The translations under genes and the position numbers were made by a program. Of a DNA stretch of 64,000 nucleotides, positions 9,010-16,309 are shown piece after piece (the stretch's first letter is position 1; the number at the start of each line of letters is the position of its first letter). The DNA lies in NCBI GenBank assembly GCA_965197545.1, contig CBDANJ010000008.1:868001-932000 (forward strand). The letters are read 5' to 3'. Under the pieces are notes generated by a model. That model was given only the letters and a program-made list of their open reading frames with translations. It did no database searches and had not been told where the DNA came from. Origin of the DNA: CATOSP01 sp965197545 (GTDB lineage: Bacteria; Chloroflexota; Dehalococcoidia; Lucifugimonadales; UBA3495).

Positions 9010-9906
9010 ATGAGACCAGCGGCCCAATCTCTGTCTTCGAGTAACACGGCGAGGACTCGATCCAGAAACTTCAGGCGGTTGCTTGGGGAACGTAGCCTGC
9101 TGCTTGGGTCGGCTGTGCTAATCACTGTGGGGTTGATGGCGTTGGCTGCCCCCCTCGTCTCCCCCCACGATCCTAATGCTATGAAGCCCGCAGATAGGCT
9201 ATCTGAACCGGTGTTCGTATCCGGAGCAGAGACTCCTTACCTGTTAGGCACCGATTTCCTGGGCCGGGATGTGTTGAGCCGCATAATTTTTGGGGCCCGA
9301 GTGTCTCTGGTCGTGGGGGTGTTCGCGGTCCTGGGAGCCGGGATCATTGGTGTCGTGGTCGGCGCTATCGCGGGATATTATGGCAAATGGATCGACGAAT
9401 TATTGATGCGCCTGGTGGATATGGGTCTTGCCATACCGGGCCTCCTTCTCGCCTTAGTCATAGTGATGCTACTCGGGGCTGGGATGTGGAACGTCGTACT
9501 CGTACTCAGTTCCACTGGCTGGCTGGGCTTCGCTCGTGTCACTAGGGGTGTGACCCTGAGCCTGAAAGAACGAGACTTCATACTTGCTGCCCGCAGCTAC
9601 GGATCATCGGACTCCAGGATCATAATGCGGCATCTGATCCCCAACTTGATAGCTCCTATCATTGTCCTGGGAAGTCAGCAGTTGGGCGTATTCATATATG
9701 CTGAGTCTTCTCTCTCTTTCTTGGGTTTGGGGGTGCCGTTGGACACACCCACCTGGGGGAGCATGATTGCTCAGGGACGCTCATACCTAGATACTTCATG
9801 GTGGGTCAGCACGCTTCCAGGTATAGTCCTTACTGTCACCGTGTTGGGAGCTTTCTATGTGGGTGACGGGTTGCGGGACGTGTTGGACCCGCGGCTCCGG
9901 CGGTAA
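9010..9906 (+). CDS. ABC transporter permease, DppC/OppC type
   Basis: Second membrane subunit of the peptide-type importer; 298 residues. It has the DppC N-terminal pattern: a cytoplasmic arm, a first helix, then LVSPHDPNAM and the motif YLLGTDFLGRDVLSRIIFGAR. The EAA loop reads AARSYGSSDSRIIMRHLIPN near residue 195, and the C-terminal ESSLSFLGLGVPLDTPTWG is typical. The ribosome site is weak (GGAG two bases from the ATG), so the start is less certain than the identity. It is separated from the first permease by the inverted-repeat element at 8803-8962. Confidence 0.9.
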   Translation: MRPAAQSLSSSNTARTRSRNFRRLLGERSLLLGSAVLITVGLMALAAPLVSPHDPNAMKPADRLSEPVFVSGAETPYLLGTDFLGRDVLSRIIFGARVSLVVGVFAVLGAGIIGVVVGAIAGYYGKWIDELLMRLVDMGLAIPGLLLALVIVMLLGAGMWNVVLVLSSTGWLGFARVTRGVTLSLKERDFILAARSYGSSDSRIIMRHLIPNLIAPIIVLGSQQLGVFIYAESSLSFLGLGVPLDTPTWGSMIAQGRSYLDTSWWVSTLPGIVLTVTVLGAFYVGDGLRDVLDPRLRR

Positions 9907-9957
9907 CCTCCCCCCTTCACCGTTGAGACCTGTTTCCGGCGGTGATAGAATCGGTCA

Positions 9958-10755
9958 GTGGAACAGCCTGTAGCGGATGGCCTCGGACAGTCCAACGGCA
10001 GCATTGCCCGCTCCATCGGGCTCATGCTCGACCAGTACGGCCCCTTCGAGGAGGAGCCCCGGCTGGATGCGGCCCATGAGATAGTCTTCACGATCCTGTC
10101 CCAACACACCTCCGATATCAATTCTTCCAGGGCTTACCAACGATTGATGGAGCGGTTTGGATCGCTGGGAGACGTGGTCCGGGCTGACGTGGCCGCCATC
10201 GAAGACGCCATCGCACCGGGCGGACTGGCCAAAATCAAGGCCCCCAGGATTAAAGAAGTCCTGGGAATGATCGTCGAGCTCAACGGCTCCTTCGACCTTT
10301 CCTTCCTGCGGGAGTTGCCGTTGGAAGAAGCCAAGGCGTGGCTGCGGCAGCTACCCGGTATCGGGCCCAAATCAGCGGGCATCATCCTCAATTTTTCCCT
10401 GGGAATGCCCGCAATGGCCATCGACACCCACATCTACCGCGTGTGCAAACGGTTGGGTATCATTGGTCCGAAGGTGTCTGCGGACAAGGCCCACGGACTG
10501 TTGGAATTAGCCGTGGACCCGGACATGGTCTACCAATTCCATCTGGCCTTTATCACCCACGGCCGCCAGGTGTGTAAGGCCCAGCGGCCCCGTTGTCCGG
10601 AGTGCGTTGTGGCGGCTGATTGCCCATCGCGTGACCAGTTTGCCGACGGTTCTGGTGAGAGTACGAGTGAGGAGGCTGTGGAGACGCCGGTGAAGACGGC
10701 AAGGCGCAAGAAGGGCGTGCGACAGATGCCCCATTCTCCGTCCCAGAAGGATTAG
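9958..10755 (+). CDS. Endonuclease III-like DNA glycosylase/AP lyase (HhH-GPD, [4Fe-4S])
   Basis: Base-excision repair enzyme of the Nth family. The helix-hairpin-helix reads LPGIGPKSAGIIL with catalytic Lys138, followed by Asp156 in AIDTHIYRV. The iron-sulphur loop has four cysteines spaced CX6CX2CX5C near residues 208-224. At 265 residues it is longer than E. coli Nth (211) because of a 20-residue N-terminal stretch and a basic, low-complexity tail of about 40 residues. GTG 9958 has no strong ribosome site; ATG 10024 is a possible alternative start. It ends five bases before argC and is probably cotranscribed with it. Confidence 0.85.
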   Translation: MEQPVADGLGQSNGSIARSIGLMLDQYGPFEEEPRLDAAHEIVFTILSQHTSDINSSRAYQRLMERFGSLGDVVRADVAAIEDAIAPGGLAKIKAPRIKEVLGMIVELNGSFDLSFLRELPLEEAKAWLRQLPGIGPKSAGIILNFSLGMPAMAIDTHIYRVCKRLGIIGPKVSADKAHGLLELAVDPDMVYQFHLAFITHGRQVCKAQRPRCPECVVAADCPSRDQFADGSGESTSEEAVETPVKTARRKKGVRQMPHSPSQKD

Positions 10756-10759
10756 TGCA

Positions 10760-11791
10760 ATGAAGGTAGGAATCATCAACGTAACCGGGTACGCAGGCTC
10801 TGAGTTGGTCCGGATACTGTACCGCCATCCGGAAGTAGAGATTTCGTCGATCACCGGCCGAAGCCAGGCCGGTCAAAAGTTGGGGGACGTCTTCCCCCAC
10901 CTCGCCGCGCTGGACCTAACTATCCAACCCGAACTGGATGGCAGCCTCGACCTGGTGTTTTCCGCATTGCCCCATAAGGCCAGCGCCGAGGCGGTGATTC
11001 CGTTGTTGGAGCAAGGCCTCAGGGTGGTGGATATCAGCGCCGACTTCCGGCTGAAGCAAGCCGACGAATACGAAGAGTGGTATGGGGTCCAACACCCGGA
11101 CCCGGCATACCTGGAAGACGCGGTATACGGCCTGACCGAATTGCACCACGACGAAATCGGCGGCGCCCAGCTAGTAGCGAACCCCGGCTGCTACCCGACC
11201 AGCGCGATTCTGGAGCTTGCCCCAGCGGTCCGGCACAACCTGATAGAGCCTGACATCGTAGTCGACAGCAAGTCCGGTGTGTCAGGTGCGGGCCGCGGGC
11301 TCAGCATGACCACCCATTATTCCGAGGTCAACGAAAACGTGATGGCCTACTCAGTGGAAGGTCACCGCCACTTGCCTGAGATTTGCCAGGAACTGAATCT
11401 GATCTCGGACCAGCACCTGGGAATCACCTTCCTCACCCATCTGGTCCCCATGACCAGGGGAATTCTCAGCTCCTGTTACGCCAAGTTGCGGCCTGGCGGG
11501 ATGCTGGAAGGCCCCGACGGTCGAGAGCGGCTCCGGGAGCTATACCATGACTTCTTCGATGGGAGCCCCTTTGTGCGCGTGGTGGACCAACCCCCACAGA
11601 CCAAGCAAACATCAGGCAACAACCTTTGCCTCATCTATCCGACCCTGGACATGCGGACCCATCGCTTGGTGGTCATTAGCTGTCTGGACAACCTGGTAAA
11701 GGGCGCGGCGGGCCAGGCGGTGCAGAATATGAACCTGATGTACGGCTACCCTGAGGAGACTTCCCTGGAGCCTCTGGCCATTTATCCGTAG
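10760..11791 (+). CDS. argC: N-acetyl-gamma-glutamyl-phosphate reductase
   Basis: Third step of arginine synthesis: NADPH-dependent reduction of N-acetylglutamyl phosphate to the semialdehyde. The 343 residues match type-1 ArgC. The N-terminal NADP motif is IINVTGYAGSELVRIL; the catalytic Cys144 sits in LVANPGCYPTSAI; a later SGVSGAGRG segment and THLVPMTRGI are family hallmarks. It starts four bases after the stop of the endonuclease III gene. No other arg gene is next to it: the following sequence holds a tRNA. Confidence 0.95.
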   Translation: MKVGIINVTGYAGSELVRILYRHPEVEISSITGRSQAGQKLGDVFPHLAALDLTIQPELDGSLDLVFSALPHKASAEAVIPLLEQGLRVVDISADFRLKQADEYEEWYGVQHPDPAYLEDAVYGLTELHHDEIGGAQLVANPGCYPTSAILELAPAVRHNLIEPDIVVDSKSGVSGAGRGLSMTTHYSEVNENVMAYSVEGHRHLPEICQELNLISDQHLGITFLTHLVPMTRGILSSCYAKLRPGGMLEGPDGRERLRELYHDFFDGSPFVRVVDQPPQTKQTSGNNLCLIYPTLDMRTHRLVVISCLDNLVKGAAGQAVQNMNLMYGYPEETSLEPLAIYP

Positions 11792-11925
11792 GGGGCAACA
11801 ACAAGGGGGAGACTAGCCGAGTGGTCCGCTGGCCTGGAGTCCGGAACAAGAGGTTTGGTACGGTTCATGGAGTGCGAGTCCACTCCGTTGGCGGCGGAGT
11901 GGGAGATGTAGTACCATAGATGCGT

Positions 11926-12003
11926 GCCCCGGTCGTCTAGCCAGGTTAGGACGCCACCCTTTCAAGGTGGAGGTCATGGGATCGAAGCCCATCCGGGGTA
12001 CCA
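11926..12003 (+). tRNA. tRNA-Glu (anticodon TTC)
   Basis: Cloverleaf can be drawn: acceptor GCCCCGG with CCGGGGT, anticodon stem CCACC/GGTGG around the 7-base loop CTTTCAA (anticodon TTC), T arm ATGGG/CCCAT around a 7-base loop, discriminator A at 12000 and an encoded CCA at 12001-12003. Confidence 0.93.
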
Positions 12004-12161
12004 ACATAGTCCCTCAAGCTCTACTCTGGCAACCTCTCCAATGGCCGACCGGTGTCCGGCTTATTCCTGGATCACGGGCTATGGTTCGGACTTGCATAGT
12101 CGCTACAGGCTCGGAATCCGCTCAGGCTCCGGCCCCACTTATTTGCATGAGGTGATCGGCG

Positions 12162-13253
12162 ATGGGCTGGTCCCAAAGGCCAACAGGACTGACCAATTAT
12201 CAGCCTTCCAGCGCCTATCGAGGCTATACCTTGTTCTCCCCCAACGGTGGGACGGAGGCTTACCTTGTGGACATGGAAGGCCATTTTGTCCACCGTTGGC
12301 GCCACGAAGCTGGCATCGGCTATGGTTTCCTGCTCCCAAATGGCAATTTCTTGTTCCGGGACAGTGGCGGACTATCGGCCATGCCCGGCGCGAACGCGAT
12401 ACGCGAGCTCAACTGGGACGGTGACCTGGTCTGGGAGTACCGTAACCCCGCCTTGCGCCGTCACAATCGACTGGCCAACGGCAACAACCTGTTCTTGCTC
12501 TACGAAGAGATTTCCGAAGAGCTTAGCCGTAGAGTCGAGGGTGGGTTTATGACCCCGACGGATCCGGCTCGTATGCAGGGCGATTTGGTGGCGGAAGTCA
12601 CTCCGGATGGCGCGGTTGTCTATGAGTGGCGCTCGTCAGAACATCTTGACACCGCTGAGGATATGATCTGCCCGCTGGAAGGCCGGGCGTCTTGGGGCGC
12701 CGCCAACGACCTGACAGCCCTGGACGATGGCAATTTCTTGATTAGCTTTCGGTCCCTCAGCTCTGTGGCGCTAGTTGACCGCTCAAGCGGCGAGTTTGTC
12801 TGGAAGTGGGGGCCTGGTGAGATTTCCCATCAGCATCACCCGACCCGTCTGGCAAACGGCAATATTCTACTTCTCGATAATGGTTGCCACCGGCGGGGTC
12901 TGAGCTATTCCAGGGTCATTGAGGTCGATCCGGCCAACAGTGAAGTTGTTTGGGAATACCACGGCGACCCACTTGCGTCGTTCTTCACCCACTTCACCGG
13001 TGGGGCGGATAGGCTGCACAGCGGCAACACGTTGATAACCGAGGGCAACACCGGGCGCATCTTCGAGGTGACTGCGGCGAGCGAAGTGGTCTGGGAGTAT
13101 ATCAATCCCTTCTTCTCAAACGGCTTCCAGGGTTTCACCAACGGCGTGTTCCGGGCTCATCGTTACGGGCCGGACTACCCGGCGTTTCTGGACAGGGACC
13201 TCGATCCCGCAAGCTACCCCAATCTGAACCGTCTCTACGGGGGAGGCCCTTAG
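12162..13253 (+). CDS. Arylsulfotransferase (ASST)-like beta-propeller protein
   Basis: A 363-residue protein with repeated propeller blades: GYGFLLPNGNFLF, IRELNWDGDLVWEYRNP, HHPTRLANGNILLLDNG, IEVDPANSEVVWEYHGDP, DRLHSGNTLITEGNTGRIFEV. These blades, with H-x-x-x-LANGN motifs, are typical of the arylsulfotransferase/PQQ-like group. True ASST enzymes move sulfate between phenols through a histidine and are usually periplasmic; this one has no signal peptide. Sulfotransferase activity is therefore only a family-level guess. A GAGGTGAT ribosome site precedes ATG 12162. It stands alone after the tRNA-Glu gene. Confidence 0.75.
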   Translation: MGWSQRPTGLTNYQPSSAYRGYTLFSPNGGTEAYLVDMEGHFVHRWRHEAGIGYGFLLPNGNFLFRDSGGLSAMPGANAIRELNWDGDLVWEYRNPALRRHNRLANGNNLFLLYEEISEELSRRVEGGFMTPTDPARMQGDLVAEVTPDGAVVYEWRSSEHLDTAEDMICPLEGRASWGAANDLTALDDGNFLISFRSLSSVALVDRSSGEFVWKWGPGEISHQHHPTRLANGNILLLDNGCHRRGLSYSRVIEVDPANSEVVWEYHGDPLASFFTHFTGGADRLHSGNTLITEGNTGRIFEVTAASEVVWEYINPFFSNGFQGFTNGVFRAHRYGPDYPAFLDRDLDPASYPNLNRLYGGGP

Positions 13254-13364
13254 TCTAGGTCGAACTAGGCTCGACTTAACGTTTGCCACGTCAAGGATTC
13301 CTTGATGGCCTATATCCGCCATGCTATCATTGGGCCAGTCCTCTCATCCTCCCCGTGAGCTTTG

Positions 13365-14556
13365 TTATTCGCGTGGCTGCCTCGTTTTGGCTTTGGCGTG
13401 TAAGCTGAAATCAGGGTTCACCGAGTCACCAATCCCTATTGGTGACGCCGCTAACGTTCGAGCGACACCGTGGATGACGACGGGAACAAACTCATCCACC
13501 CCGGCCACCAGGTCACCAACACTTTGAGACGACGGAGTGTGGACTATCCCGATGGTGGAAGACTGACCTACTCCACCGAATACTTTGGAAACCGAAGGGC
13601 TCCCAACAGCGCCCGATTCCCCCGTGACGGCAACGACATCTCCGCAAGCTAGAGGTTCCCCGGCTACGAAATAATCCCGGATCAGGAGCCGGTGACCTAC
13701 GAGACCTTCGCTAGTCAGGATGGGGATTCCAGTCCTCCTCTCAACCGGCCTTCGTTCGTATCCGAAATTGATGCCAAGTGCGGATTCTGCCCGGGAAGCT
13801 GGGAAGTCATAGCCTTCGGGCGGGCGGGCATCCGGGTCCCCGCCATATAGGATGGCAACAAGTCGGTAAACGCCAGGCAGTTCTTCAAACAAACACGGCG
13901 CCCCCGAGTCTCCAGGCCCCGTGAGAGGCCGATTACTCACATCCAAGAGGACTCGGCCCGTAACTATCTTTATTTCCCCGGTGGGGAGGCCTGTTGGTAC
14001 TAAGTATCTATCTCAAAACTGAACCAGCAGGCTTGGGCAGAGGGGAAATCCCCCTTTTCCGAGAGGGGGAGACGTTGGGGAAGCCTCGTTTTGAGATACT
14101 TTCTAAGGTTTCATCTTCATCATTTACCTCAAGAACGCCGGCAGTACCAACTCCCCCGGTCCTCCCTGCGACGACGAGCTTCATTCCAAATCCCGGCTCT
14201 TTAGTTCCCCGAACCACCATGCCCAGATCATGTCGGGAATCGTGGACTTGGTATGTGGCTTCGACCTCCGGCTCCAAGTCGCATACGCCTATATCCAATA
14301 CGGGGCTATATTCGTACTCCGACGCCGTCAGTTCTCCTACCTTCCGGGACTGACCCGGCAGGTGGTCCTCCTGGTACATCTCCTCGAAGCCCAAGGGCTG
14401 AGGAGTTCCGCCGAAAGGCCCGAGGCCAGCGATTGCATGGATGTTGGTAGCCAATACCTTCTGGCCGTTAGAAGTTCGGATGGCAAGTCCGGTCAAAGTG
14501 CCACGTCTAGGGTTGAAGCCAGCCGCGTCAGTTCCTGCAATAGGCATTCCGTACAT
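13365..14556 (-). pseudogene. Trypsin-like serine protease-like gene split by a MITE
   Basis: Two minus-strand pieces belong to one former gene. The 5' piece (from ATG 14556) has a His in ATNIHAIAG and an Asp in VLDIGVCDLEPE; the 3' piece has the nucleophile motif GPGDSGAPC followed by LVAILYGG. Order and spacing fit a chymotrypsin-fold protease, although the substrate is unknown and no signal peptide is seen. Between DEDETLES and VPTGLPTGEIK lies the ~100-bp element at 14005-14102, which adds a stop codon, so the protein is cut between the Asp and Ser parts. Without the insert the two frames would read on as one protein of about 365 residues. Confidence 0.7.
14005..14102 (+). mobile_element. 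MITE, copy A (inside the protease pseudogene)
   Basis: A ~100-bp element ending in TATCTCAAAAC and its complement GTTTTGAGATA, with an internal hairpin made of a C5 run and a G5 run. CTAAG flanks both sides (14000-14004, 14103-14107). It shares more than 80 bases with copies at 43896-44008, 54341-54440 and 60200-60300, all in the same orientation. Confidence 0.8.
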
Positions 14557-14776
14557 TAACGGATGTGGTAATCGTCCAGTATCGAAGAGATACTCCCTTC
14601 CCTTACTTTTGAGAGTGCACTGACTTGAATCCGGCCGCACCGCCCCACGGTGAAATAAATTGCGAGCGTTCAATGACCTGGACTGGCACCCCTTCTCAGA
14701 GGGTGTGTGAGAAATATTGTAAACTGGTTTTGAGATAGCTTGGTGGGAGACGGGGGAGAGGCTGTACCTTTGGGGC

Positions 14777-15667
14777 ATGAAGCGGAAAGCATATCCCAGT
14801 GATTTGACGGATTGCCAATGGAAGCATTTGGAACCCTTGTTGCCCCCTGGGTCGAGGAGAGGACGCCGGCGTACCGTGGACCTGCAGGAGGTAGTAAACG
14901 GCATACTATATGTCTTGCGCGGCGGCATACCATGGCGAATGGTGCCCCATGACCTGCCTCCCTGGGGCACGGTGTGGTGGTATTTCCGAAAATGGCGGGC
15001 CGATGGCACTTGGGAGCGGGTTGAGGAGGCGCTGCGCGGCCAGGTCCGGGAGAAAGAAGGACGGGATGCCATCCCCGGCGCTGCCATCATCGACAGCCAG
15101 AGCGTCAAGACCACGGAAAAGGGGGGCCTCGGGGCTGCGACGCCGGCAAGAAGGTATCCGGGCGCAAGCGCCGCATCATAGTGGACATAGTGGACATAGT
15201 GGACATAGTGGACATAGTGGACATAGTGGACATAGTGGACATAGTGGACACCATGGGCCTGCTTCTGGCCGTGGTGGTCCATGCGGCCAACATCCAGAGC
15301 CTGCCCCGTGCCACGACACGGGGACCGGGATGGGGCCAAGCTGGTCTTGGTAAAGTTGCTGCACCGGTTTCCCCGGCTCCAGGTCATCCGGGCCGATGCG
15401 GCCTACGCTGGCCGGTTGGCGGCGCGGGCTTGGGCCACCGGAGGTTGGGCGCTGAATGCGGTGCGCCGGAACCCGGACAGCCGCCGCTTCGAGGTGCTGC
15501 CCGGACGGTGGGTGGTGGAGCGCACCTTGGCTTGGCTGAGCCGCTGCCGGCGGCTGAGCAAAGACTACGAGGAATTGCCCGAAACCGGGGAGGCATGGGT
15601 CCATATAGCGATGGTCCACCTGATGCTCAAAAGACTTAAGGATACTCTGAATAAGTCCTTGAATTGA
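14777..15667 (+). pseudogene. IS5-like transposase, disrupted by frame changes and insertions
   Basis: The first part (14777-about 15120) gives the N-terminal IS5/IS427 pattern: LTDCQWKHLEPLLPP, GILYVLRGGIPWRMVP and AIIDSQSVKTTEKGG. The frame then moves -1 at an A-AAG-GGG run, which could be a programmed slip as in some IS5 relatives, and reads CDAGKKVSGRKRRIIVD. After that come the 9-bp array at 15178-15249 and a 25-base hairpin-forming insert near 15300 that shifts the frame back. The last part has RADAAYAGRLAARAW and the Glu region WVVERTLAWLSRCRRL. The 25-base insert alone disables it, so it is scored as a pseudogene. Confidence 0.85.
15178..15249 (+). repeat. Tandem array: 8 copies of a 9-bp unit inside the transposase
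   Basis: ATAGTGGAC is repeated eight times without mismatch. The unit keeps the frame and codes for Ile-Val-Asp, so a single IVD of the DDE-transposase core has grown to eight. Normal relatives carry one copy (…RRIIVDTMGL…). Confidence 0.95.
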
Positions 15668-15754
15668 GCCTCGTCAGATAGGGGAAATGGTCGTGCGGGC
15701 GACTTGTTCAGAGGTTTCTTAAACCCAATTGATCCCTATTTCTCACACACCCTC

Positions 15755-15910
15755 TAAGACAGGCATAATTTGTCGACGGTGAACGGGGAGTTCGCGGCAA
15801 TCCGCTTCCAGGCACCTCAACCCCCAACGATAGAACTCCAGAGTCTTCGGCCTCAACCCGCGGTACTGGCAGTACCCCAGGAAGGAAGCGGTCGCTACCA
15901 AGGTCTCCAC
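15755..15910 (-). pseudogene. Tyrosine recombinase (integrase), N-terminal fragment
   Basis: On the minus strand, GTG at 15910 has GAAGGAGG just upstream and opens 52 codons reading SFLGYCQYRGLRPKTLEFYR, then WGLRCLEADCRELPVHRRQI. This is the SAM-like N-terminal core-binding domain of phage-type integrases ('RGLSPKTLEFYRWALR-LE-'). The frame stops two to three codons inside the IS5 terminal repeat, and no catalytic domain follows beyond the element. It lies 46 bases from a tRNA-Gln 3' fragment, the usual place for an integrase next to its attachment site. The assignment rests on one domain only. Confidence 0.6.
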
Positions 15911-15956
15911 CCACCCACCTCCTTCTCATCGGCTTTTCGACCGCCAATTGTACTCC

Positions 15957-16005
15957 TCTGACTCTGGATCAGGTATCCGAGGTTCGAATCCTCGATCCCC
16001 AGCCA
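15957..16005 (+). tRNA. tRNA-Gln (CTG) 3' fragment, likely attachment-site remnant
   Basis: Anticodon stem TCTGA/TCAGG around loop CTCTGGA (anticodon CTG), T arm CGAGG/CCTCG around TTCGAAT, acceptor 3' strand ATCCCCA, G73 and CCA are all present. The 5' acceptor strand TGGGGAT and the D arm are missing upstream, so this is a partial gene. Integrases often target this 3' half. Confidence 0.7.
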
Positions 16006-16309
16006 AATCTAGGAATCGAACGGTTGGTGTACATGGCGGGGCCTAGAACGCACGCCGGAGTTGCTGTTAGCCTGGGGACCGACTTCGGACAAGGGTACTG
16101 AAACTATCAGGAAATCTCTGATCAAGGACCCCACAGCCTGACATTTCGACTGTAGAAACCGCTGTAACTGCCTCTTTGATGCCGCATCCGGATTCATGCT
16201 CCATCGCTCAACCCCGCACCGCCTCTGGTTCAAACCATGTCCGGTATCTCGGGTTCTTCAAATGACCTGAAAGTCCGTCTTTGAGTTGGATGGCAAGCCG
16301 GTGATGCTC
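16006..16309. other. Intergenic stretch with no recognised gene
   Basis: 304 bases between the tRNA-Gln fragment and the stop of the ThDP enzyme gene. A 74-residue open frame on the minus strand (16009-16233) has no recognisable family or good ribosome site. Nothing further can be supported. Confidence 0.5.

Larger units (their letters stand above)
14698..15754 (+). mobile_element. IS5-family-like insertion sequence (degenerate)
   Basis: A 1057-bp element bounded by perfect 19-bp terminal inverted repeats (AGAGGGTGTGTGAGAAATA at 14698-14716, complement at 15736-15754). It carries one transposase gene, now broken. No clean target duplication is visible (left flank TCTC, right flank AAG), which suggests a rearrangement after insertion. 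Its right end cuts an integrase reading frame. Just inside the left end (14727-14738) lies GTTTTGAGATAG, the same 12 bases that end the MITE family. Confidence 0.88.

Noticed and set aside
11806..11919. tRNA-Ser-like stretch (AGCCGAGTGGTCCGCTGGC D arm) before tRNA-Glu
   Set aside because: The D arm looks right but no anticodon stem or acceptor pairing can be drawn, and the T loop is not seven bases. A decayed tRNA at best.
15178..15249. Short tandem array as a CRISPR
   Set aside because: Nine-base units with no spacers, inside a coding frame. The same holds for 48439-48510.
15181..15639. 152-residue protein starting with IVD repeats as a separate gene
   Set aside because: It is the middle part of the broken transposase read through the tandem array, then out of frame.
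16009..16233. 74-residue minus-strand frame as integrase end
   Set aside because: No recombinase motif; it lies on the far side of the tRNA fragment from the integrase start.
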